Shown: positions 13,001 through 22,600 of the stretch, in pieces
How the letters are laid out: each line of letters begins with the position of its first letter
Numbering within the stretch: the first letter of the stretch is position 1
Assembly (NCBI GenBank): GCA_963971285.1
Contig: OZ020245.1
Coordinates: 25,000,983 to 25,064,982, forward strand
Direction: 5' to 3'
Length of the DNA: 64,000 bases
Source of the DNA: Astropecten irregularis
Lineage: Eukaryota > Echinodermata > Asteroidea > Paxillosida > Astropectinidae
The notes under the pieces: generated by a model
What the model was told of the DNA's origin: nothing
The model's database searches: none
What the model saw: only the letters and a program-made list of their open reading frames with translations
Position numbers and translations under genes: made by a program

Positions 13001-13670
13001 CCAATGATATCGCCAGAGGTGGAATGGGACTGAAGTCTCGTATCAGATACCCAGCACCGATTTGAACCAGACCACCGATTAAGAAGACCAGCATCTCGGC
13101 CACCGCGAGTCGTACAATTCGCTGTTTCTCCGTCGTGATATCGACGAGGTATGAGATGCAACCGGACAAAATCAGCCCGAAACCTCCCGACAGACCTTGC
13201 AGGATCTCTCCCACGAAGAGAACTGGTAGAGGCAGTTTGTAGTACACAGTGACAATATACACGGTTTCCTGGCAAATGTAGCCAAGTAGAGGAATGGCCA
13301 TGCACATTTTCCTGCCCAGTCGGTCACTCAGGGTTCCCAAAACTATTGTGCTGACGACAATGGGTACGTTCATAGCAGTCACAAGGTACAACAGCCATAG
13401 AGATGCCCGAGACTGAATGTCATCTTCGATATCTTCATCCACAGATATGTTCGTTTCACACTTTGAAACTTCGTCCGAACTTGTAAAATTGTACAAAGAC
13501 TCTCCAAGTCGACTCTTAAGATAGAATGGCCGAATTAGTCCGATGGACATGTAGCCGACCACTGACATAGCCACTACGGGCTCTACGGTCACCCAGCGCC
13601 GCCGTGCCTGGTCGTGATTGGACCCCTTGGCTGCCCCGGAGATGATGGGAGTCTTCTCGCTAGATCCCAT
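10075..13670 (-). CDS. SLC46-family MFS transporter, copy 2 (inverted paralog)
   Basis: Same transporter family as the 1974-7253 gene, in opposite orientation. Exons in transcription order: 13670-12689, 11852-11721, 11216-11133, 10691-10535 and 10228-10075, joining into 502 residues. Internal exons are exactly 132, 84 and 157 nt, as in copy 1, and long blocks are identical (LLIETVDRSNIPEDRKGMKA, GDYWIMQISTLSL), which shows recent duplication. The start is the ATG at 13670, four bases after a CGCAG acceptor and matching the copy 1 start; an in-frame ATG at 13724 lies upstream of that acceptor, so probably in an intron. Motif A GTLSDRLGRK is at 112-121; sequons NFT (61) and NIS (74). The C-terminal tails diverge (copy 2 ends TRVISL). 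A C-rich element with an 8-bp target duplication sits 18 bp past the exon 3 donor, apparently without destroying it. Confidence 0.9.
10895..11106. mobile_element. C-tract element with 8-bp target duplication
   Basis: Ends CAGTGGCGTCGCC and GGTGACGCCACTG, flanked by an exact CCCCCAAG duplication (10887-10894 and 11107-11114). The interior is long C tracts around ATTTGAGATTTGGGTTGGTG. Eight-bp duplications with CAG...CTG ends suggest a hAT-like or similar non-autonomous element. Confidence 0.85.
11296..11570 (-). mobile_element. Family A TTAA element, one end truncated
   Basis: Same landmarks as the other copies, in the intron between exons 2 and 3 of SLC46 copy 2. It ends in CAAAGTATGATACT without the last TIR bases. 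Confidence 0.75.
11891..12551 (-). mobile_element. Family A TTAA element split by a nested repeat
   Basis: Both TTAA-flanked ends are present (AGGTAATATC... and ...GATACTACCT), but the body is interrupted at about 12064-12356 by a tRNA-like-ended repeat. It lies in intron 1 of SLC46 copy 2. Confidence 0.85.
12064..12356. repeat. tRNA-like-ended repeat (family T) nested in a family A element
   Basis: CATTGAAAAGTGAACAAAGA on the left is repeated in inverse on the right. Antisense GATTCGAACTGGCGAC and sense GTCGCTGGTTCGAATCCC sit just inside. A central perfect hairpin, TTTGGCAGTC/GACTGCCAAA, separates the halves. Confidence 0.75.
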
Positions 13671-13944
13671 CGTGCTGCGGGGGGAAAAAACCAGCAAGAA
13701 TTTATTTACAAAAAAAGTGGACATTACAATAGTTCCATCCTTTCTGCCATCCTACATAAATTCATCAATACATAAATTTTGCATCGATAAAAAAATGTCT
13801 GTCAAAATTGTTCATCCAAAACGAAATACATCATTGGAAATGTTTTCTTGTGGGCAGAAAGCATTTATGCCGATCATCCTAGTTTTCAATATGTACACCA
13901 TCAAACTAAAAGTAGGAACAAATTCATAAGTGGTTTTCTTGTTT

Positions 13945-14316
13945 TGGAGAAATCCAAAACATCAAATAACCACAAGAGAAACTGGAGGGTGATTCGAACC
14001 AGCGACACCCGGAATACCGTACCAGCGCACTGCCAACTGAGCTTTCCAGCTCTATGTTGGTGGAGTCCGTAATCATAGCAAAATTGTCTTTGTTCGTTTG
14101 GCAGTCAGAAGCCATGAAACCACTCGCATTCCGCTATATCCTAAGCATAATTTAAGATACGCGCAGCATTAGCAAGCCTGCAACCTTAGAAACAGAATAT
14201 GTGGAATCACTCAAAGAGGATACAGCTTTTGAATCAATATAAATCATCCGGTGGTTGCTGGTTCGAATCCCGCTCCAGTCGTATTTGCTTTGTTCAGTTT
14301 TGAAAAACAGTTAGTG
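13945..14316. repeat. tRNA-like-ended repeat (family T), long copy
   Basis: Antisense tRNA-like block with GCCAACTGAGCTTTCCAGC on the left, a conserved middle (CGCGCAGCATTAGCAAG, CACTCAAAGAGGAT), then sense TTGCTGGTTCGAATCCCGC. Upstream of SLC46 copy 2. Confidence 0.75.
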
Positions 14317-15117
14317 CTATACGGGATTCTGTGCACATTCTGACTTCTGCAATTTCGACCGATGACCAGAGACTGAGTTGACCCGGTCACCTGGGACTGA
14401 GTTGACCTGAGACCGAGCTCTCATTAAATTTAATAATACTACCAGCAAACGTTCAACAAGTTTATTTAGTTCAATTCAGTCGCCAAGTCTCGTAAATGTG
14501 ACACAAATATCGTGCTCGAGTTGAACGTTGAACGACACCTTAAGACCAACCCTATAACAAGTTTTTTCAAAACCCCAAAATGGCAAACAGTTTGACAAAA
14601 AAAAAATGGAATAAACGTACCGTTTTCTGCATGTGGCTCTGCAGGAACATGAGAAAAATAAATTCACCAGTATTCCCCGTGATTGTCAGCTGACTGAAAT
14701 TACGTATAATGACGTTACCATGTGATCCTTTTTAAAGAGGTCAATCCCAATACATGTATTCATGGGCAAAGTGCACGATTTCTGCTCAGAATAATCCCGT
14801 ATAGACAGCCATTACGTATTTCACCACGGTATACAGTCGTTAAAGATTATATTTTTTTTGCCGTTTTTGGTGTCAATCTTATCTCTCCAAAGAGGGCAAC
14901 GGACCCTGTACTTCGTACGTGCACCGCTGACGACTCTGCAATTACCAGCACCGAATTGAACTAATCAATCAAATAAATATGGTTCAAAATCTATGCATCG
15001 GTCCTAGCTTGACACACCATTGTTGGTGACAGATACAGCCTGGCCAAATAATACGTATACTAAAACATGTAGGAACACACCGACTTAACTAGACGCTAAA
15101 ACGCGTTGTGTAGGCTA

Positions 15118-15292
15118 TAATGTGCACGTTTTTTTTTACCCCTAATAAGACATAGCAGAAGCGAGTGTTAGAAGAACCCAAAATATTGGGTCTTCTAGCC
15201 TCCCCGAAAAATAATGGCTCTTCTAGCCCCCCCCCCCCCCCCCCCACCAAAAAAAAAACAACAACAACAAATTGGCTCTATTACCGCGCCTG
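15118..15292 (-). mobile_element. CAGGCGCGG-ended element, truncated
   Basis: Ends TTACCGCGCCTG; shares TAGAAGACCCAATATTTTGG and CTATTATGCACGT-like segments (in inverse) with 59431-59737. The left border is unclear. Confidence 0.65.
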
Positions 15293-15491
15293 GTTTGCTT
15301 AATTTTTTTACACAATATGATTAGAATAAGTGCTTTCCGTATAACTCTTTCAGTCACCATGTTAAAAAACAATCATGTCCGCTTGTGGAATATCTAAAAA
15401 TTTCAAATTGTTTTAAGGCTTCTGGTATTTTTAATTTATTTTCATTTCGAGTTAAGATAAACAAGTGACCTAGCTTTGACTACGTGGTTAA

Positions 15492-15844
15492 AGGTATTAT
15501 CATATTGTAAGACACCAAAACAGAAATGTTCATAGATTTACGTATAATTTACAGGGTATAAAGATGGTGCTGGAAGAAACATACCGGTAATTTTTTCCGC
15601 CTGAAATTGTGTATTTATCCAGAAATTAGTAAAACAACCACCGGAAATCTTTTTGATCTTTTAAAAGATCAAAAATAAAAGAGAAAAGACTTAAGAAATT
15701 CTATGGCCGTTTTTCACTGTTTTCTCAAAAAGTGGGCACCGTATGGGACTGAAATTTTCACAGATGACTAATACTGTATCGTCCTTGATATTTTTGCCCA
15801 TGAATCTGTATTGCTTTGACAGAAACCAATGTATGATACTACCT
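15492..15844 (+). mobile_element. Family A TTAA element, full length
   Basis: 353 bp between TTAA sites, with a perfect 24-bp palindrome at its centre (15651-15674, core GATCTTTTAAAAGATC). It lies between SLC46 copy 2 and the subtilase. Confidence 0.87.
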
Positions 15845-16663
15845 TTAAATCATAGCATTGAGGGCGTCTGTCTATAGTCGTACACTATAATTAGGTTTTG
15901 TATAGCACGCTAGGCACGGCTGCAGTGTGTTCCAAGACCATGACATACTGAAGAGGTATAATCATTAAAATAGTAATATGAAAACACTCGAATCATCCAT
16001 CATAATTATATGTTTCATCACAAGTATTAACTGCATTCAAAAACACTTTCATGGTCATTGCAATTAAATGTTGAGGGATATACATGTAGTTATTAAGCCA
16101 CAAAGTGCATACTGCATAGGCCCTATGCGGCAAAATAATGAGCCTGACGGTACCATGTAATAAACCATGAAATTATCAATTCACAGAGAGGAAAGTGCAT
16201 TTGCCTAATTACACGGCATTCCTGGCAAATGCAAATAGACATGATACTTCCTTTCGAAATATTATAAATCCGGAAACTTGAATCAAAATTTAATTTTAAT
16301 TTTTTTTTAATTATCACGATAAGAGATTAGGCCGAATGCACCCAAAGCCAGACATTGTAATTTAGCCTCAGATTGTCAGTCCAGCTTTTTGATGGTAATC
16401 TCGTCGATGTTGAATCTTTGGGTCATTAGAAAAGAAAGATCACATTGCCATAGGAAGCACCGGGATCACTCAGGATCATTCAGGATGTATCCGACGTCTA
16501 TACTCCACTTGCAACCATTAGTCCTGGCTAAAAGGAAAACATACACAAACATGTAATTAATATAACACTAATTGGTCTTGATTCATGTTGTTCAACATCC
16601 CATCGCTCTGAAAATTTAACTTTGATGCATTTTATGGGTAATTCCATGCACCAGGTAAGGACA

Positions 16664-16903
16664 CAGTGGGGGGGGGGGGGGGGGGCAGGGGGGCACGTGC
16701 CCCCCTGGAAAACCTCGTGCCCCCCTGGAAAACCTCGTGCCCCCCTGGAAAACCTCGTGCCCCCCGCGTGCCCTCCCCCCCCCCCCCATTTGAGATTTGG
16801 GTTGGTGAAAAAAAATATAATACATATTGTAGTGCCCCCCCCCCCCAACAATTGCTAGTGCCCCCCTTGTGCCCCCAGACTCGAAAGTCTGGTGACGCCA
16901 CTG
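16664..16903. mobile_element. C-tract element, second copy
   Basis: Same ends and core as 10895-11106, flanked by an exact TAAGGACA duplication (16656-16663 and 16904-16911). It has three tandem copies of a unit containing CCCCCCTGGAAAACCTCGTG. Confidence 0.87.
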
Positions 16904-17098
16904 TAAGGACACGACCTGTGACGGTGCCAAATGCTGTCTTTTTCAAGAAATTATTAAAACAAAAATGCCGAAAACAGTTTTGATCTCCGAGATCAAAACC
17001 TCACAATTTGGCGTAACACTTGCAACGGGTTTTCACTGTGTTCTACTGTTCCCAATGATCAATTAAGCTGAAAGTTTCATAGGTTTGTTTTTATACCG

Positions 17099-19619
17099 TC
17101 ATCGTGATGACAATTCGAAAGATACACTCACAGGACTGATGTAGAGCAGCCTATTGTGGGAGCCGTTAGCCTCAACGACTACATCAGGAGTAGCATTATT
17201 CAACAGGGCGTCCTTGACAGCCTGGGGTGTTGGGTTATCCATAGACCCCATGAGAAGAGCACAAGCACCTGAACAATTAAAAAACAACTCAGGAAAATTA
17301 AAACACTAACTCATTACTATATTCTACTTCATCTCCAGTTACTCACATTATATATATCTTTGATTTTCAGGTGATGATAATCTATTACTGAACATCTAGG
17401 ACCCTATATTGCTTCAAAGATCAACAATTCTAAGGAAGACAAGCTATACCAGCAGACAGCTTTACAGACACCCCAAATTTCTCGGTCTTTGATGAGACTT
17501 CTCTTTAATTATTCAACAAACTCTCTGATGCAACATAAACCTTACGAAATTCATGCGAATGAGCAAATTGGTTCTTTTTTCAAGTTGATAGTTTACGCTG
17601 TTATTATAATTAGACTTTACGTAGTTAAGAAAAATCATTGACTGCATTCCATGTGCCCTTTATCTACTGACTGAAAAATGTTTTGGGGAAATTATAACTT
17701 TTACATTAATTGCCAGTGTTCAGTAAAAGACCATCCCAATATTCGGTGCCTCCTCGGATTGTCACGGTGGCCTATGGCACAGCTATAATAGTTGAGAGGT
17801 CTTCAGCGTTATTCATGTGCAACAAGAATGAAATTCGAATCCCCGAAGTACAAAACTCACCACTGCTTGGGTAACCAGTGTTAGATCTCAAGCCCTAATG
17901 TGAGAATTATCACTTGTTATTGGTAATAAAAGAAACCAACTCCACACCAACATAGTGACGGAGGGACAGACGAGGTTCACGTGACCCACCTGCCACATGA
18001 GGGCATGCCATTGATGTGCCAGACTTGGTAGAGGTAGCTGAGTCGCTAGACGTACTGAACATGGCGCTCTCCACCTTGACTCCAGGCGCAAAGATGTCAA
18101 CACAAGGACCATAGTTGGAGAAGCCTGCCCGTTTATCATCGCTTTTCGTTGCTCCTATTGCAATCGCCTGTCTCACCGTCAAACCAATAAAAAAAAACAC
18201 GTTCAAATTTAGGCCTATGTACAGTGTAGTCTGAGTATCACCCATTCTACACCGTGTTACACTACGTACGAACGTCTGATACACACATCAGCCAATCACA
18301 TCTGTTTTGAGAACATTTCCGTCAGGATCGTGACGGAGGATGTTGATTGGTCAATTTCGCGCGTCCGCGCGGCAGTGTGATAGACGCGCTATGCCTCCTG
18401 ATTGGTCAAAACTTAGAGAGGTAAGCGCTGGGTTGGCTTGCATAATTAATCAGGAAATCTGTACACATGTGATAGACGCTCGCTCGCTGTATGTATGGCG
18501 AGTGCGTCTATCACATAGACTAATGTACATGTTCGCGGTATAGCGGTGTTAGCTATAGTGGCGTTCTCCTGCTAACAGAAAGCGGTGCCCACAATAGTGA
18601 AATTCCAATCATCATTGTGCTTTTATATTAGTGTTCCTTAAGATTCTCAACTCCCAAGAAGGTATACAACCGTGTAGTGCGCAAAGAGTCAAACTTTAGT
18701 TCAACTCTGACCAGTATCTAATGTCCATTTACTATTGGGTGGTGTGCATTAATCAAAACAGACCGTACCAAACCTTTCGATTTCTACCCAAAAGTCATCT
18801 TTTCTTCAGAGCATCAGCATGGGGCGGAGCCGATGATAACTGTATAGAAATGGGTATAGGGTCTATTCTTGCGGTATTGGCTACCTTCTTTTTACCATCC
18901 CTCATAAGGGAGCCTTAGGCCTTAGGCCTACTCAATGACATCATAATGTGACTGAGGCCGTGTCCGAAATGAGTTTCGAGAACCTGGCTACGTCTAGTTA
19001 AAGGGATTGCATACGTTTGGTAATTTGAGCCTACTGTTTGTTTCAAACCAATATAATTGAATATATATACCATAAAACTAACCTGTGAAAGTTTCAATTC
19101 AAAAGGTGGTAGCGTTTTTGAGATTTTGGCGACAAACTAGAGCGGTTATTTCACGCCAGATAACAGTTAGTCAATAGCTGAGAAGCGTTACGGCCATGAC
19201 GCTTCTCAGATTCATAATTTTTGGAGATAAAAAGTGACATATTTTTCCATAACCGCGGTACTTCGAATTGAACGTTTCTCTATATGCATTATACTATCCA
19301 AAGCAGCAGTACTTCTCACCAAGTAAGTTTTTATTGCCATAAATTTTCAGAGTCATTACCAAACGTATGCAATGCCTTTAAGTCAGCGTGTTCCCAATGC
19401 AATGGGCCCAGACCTAGACATAGCTCTAGGCAACTGGGGCCTTTCTCAAAGCTCGGCTCCGGCTCCGGCACCGGCTTCGTCTCTGTAATCCACATGCTGT
19501 TGTGTTATTTCATTGAAGCTGAAGCTCTGATGTCATGCTCAAACCAGAAAATCTACTTCTGAACCGCACCCAGAAGTCTATATTTCGATACCCACAATAT
19601 TAAAATGGATTCACTAAAT

Positions 19620-19697
<78 letters not shown>

Positions 19698-22600
19698 AGA
19701 GCCGGAGTCGGAGCCGTGTTTTGAGGAAAGCCTCAGGATGCCATGCAGCATGATACTGACCTCGGCCATCTTCTGAGGCGTGTACACGCATGCGTCTGTT
19801 TGATCGTTGCCTGCCGCGTTGACGAGCAACACTCCGTTATTCCACATGGTCTGCACTGCCTGCGTCATAGATGGAGAGTCATTCCTTAAACCACTCAGTG
19901 ATCTAGAGATGATTCCACCGCCACTACCCACGTGCTCCAGAATGGCATCGAAACCTTCAACAAGAAAATGCGTGTTTATGGATGACAGACAAAGCCGTGT
20001 AATATCAGAGCATGCAGCGATAAAGAAAAGAGGGGAATGAGCCGTTTGCATGTGAAGAAATGTCAATTTATTGCATGTGCACATCCAACATTAAAAATGA
20101 CAAGACTGAGTAAAATGTTGCCATTAAGCTACAGTCAGTAACGTTGGGAGAAGGCCAGCCCTCAATGGCTGGAATTATTCAGAGCTTACCGAATTTTGTG
20201 AGAATGCAACAGAAAACAACTGAAGTACAGGATAACCCGAACCTCAAGGGAACGAATGTAAACTTCGATTTATCCAGGCATACGGGTAACGAATGATTTG
20301 AATAATTGTCAATTCAAATTGTGCACATAGAGTAGGGTCTAGGCCTACTCACAATGTAAGTTGCATGTTACGTTGCCCAAATTACATGCTGGGGATGCAT
20401 ATTTTTCACGTGGCATGTGCGATTCGTAGTAGGGCCTATACTAAAGGTTTGACCATTGTGATTTATAAAATTATACCTTTCAGTGATGTTTTGAGGGAAC
20501 ACGAACCACTACTGGTGCAGACTTTTAAGCTATAGACGTTGGCTTTGCGTGCTATCCCATACGTATCCCCTGCAGCAGTGCCGGCACAGTGAGTACCATG
20601 CCCATGGTCATCAGTTTCACCGAACAGCAAGTGAGCTCTCCCACCAAATACATTGTGCGTGGTCTGGATCCCAGAGTCCATGATGTAGATGTTCACGCCT
20701 TTCCCCTGAACTGCAAATTCGTGCAAGCATGATACGATAATTATCAGTTAGGAAGACGGCTAGAGACTACTGACTGAAACGTCGAGTTAAAGTTACCGGT
20801 TCTTTTCAGAGCCATGCACCCAAACCCATAACAGAGTATTAGGCGGGTATTTTATGCATGTCTTATGGTGTTACCACAAAACCAATTACCTTAATGTACT
20901 TCCACCATACATAGCCTTAAATGTAGTATCATACTTTAGTTTTTGTCAAAGAAATACAGATTCATGGGCAAAAATATCAAGGAAGATACAGTAACAGTCA
21001 TCTGTGAAAATTTCAGTCTCATGCGGTGCCCACTTTTTTAGAAAACAGTGAAAAACGGCCACAGTATTTCTTAAGACTTTTCTCTTTTATTTTTGATCTT
21101 TTAAAAGATCAAAAAGATTTTCGGTCGTTGTTTTACAAATTTCTGGATAAATACACCATTTTAGGCGGAAAGATGTTAACGGTATATTTCTACCACCATC
21201 ATCTTCATACCCTGTAAGTTATACGTAAATCTGTGAACATTTCTGTTTGGGTTTCTTACCAAAGTATGATACTATACCTTTAAATCTAAATCAATTTAGG
21301 AGTGAAAATGAAAGCAATACTGCCAACAGAGCGGACCCTTTTGAAATGTATGGCTCTCCGCGGTTTCTGACGGACATGTAGGCCTACTAAGAATTAATAA
21401 TATCTAATCAAATTGCTAACAGTTCATGGGTATTAGTACCTCTACCTATGCCGCTGGTGGTAGGCCACAAGCTAAATTTCTCTCTCAGAGCGACAGGAAC
21501 ACATCAGTGTGCTCATTTGATCATTTTGTTCTTCATAGAAGCACCCAGAGGTACAATAGAACATTAATAACTTATCAAAGTGTCACCTCAAAATATAAGG
21601 CATTCAATGTACGGAGGCTTAAAGTGGCCATCCGAGTTTCCAAGTTTCCGAGATAATTATCTCAGGAAGACGTCTTTGCCTGATATGTTAAATCGGTAAG
21701 ACATCTTTCTGAGATGTCGAGAACCAGAGGCTTCCGTAGTCTACAGCAATGTGCGTGATCTAACAATTTGCATACGGGATTATGGTCATATCCATTACGG
21801 AAAGACGTCTTTTTGAAATAACTATCTCGGAAACTCGAACGTTCATTTTAAGCTTCCGTAGATGAGCCCCAAATGGCAGATATTGTCGCAATACCTTTTC
21901 GTTTGTAGTTGTAATAGCCATCCATTCCAGTACGACTGTCAATACGATCCAATCCCCAGGTTGGATTGTACTGCGATACAGCGAGAGTTTCGATGCTGTC
22001 CTGCTCTATGTACTCAATTCCTTCAAGCGAGCGAATCTGTAGCCAGTTACAAAAATAAGACAATCTCAAAACTTCATAATTAAACGGTGATTTCCTTTCT
22101 GACCAGCAGTGAACAATGCCAGTTATAATAGAATGCATAGCTAACTGACCCCTACTGAGCCTCAATTGCCCCTAAATATCGGATTTAGAGGTAAAAGCCA
22201 GAGTCGCAGTGCACAAACTTCCACAATGTGACTACAAAGGCGAATTTTGCCCGGATCCGCACTCTTGGTATAGTCTGAGTCCCCTGATTGGTCAAAACTT
22301 AGAGCGGTCAGTGATGGGTTGGCTTGCATAATTAATCAGAAACTGTGCACGCATAGGCCCTTTTCCAAACCTCGGCTCCGGCTCAGGCTCCGGCTCCGGC
22401 GCTGTCATGCATATGCTGAAAATGTAGGTTGTGGCTTTTCATTGAAGCTGAATCCCTGTTTTCTTGTTCAAAATAGAGAATCTACTTCCAAACCGTACCC
22501 AAAAGCCTCTATTTTGATACCTGTTATTCAAAAATGGAGTCACGAAATGGAGCCGAAGCCGGAGCCTGTGCCGGAGCCGAGGTTTGGAAAAGGCCCATAG

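Noticed and set aside
19600-19791. Gly-Ser or Leu-Arg repeat proteins over the hexamer array
   Set aside because: The array lies in an intron inside a J element; no independent coding support.
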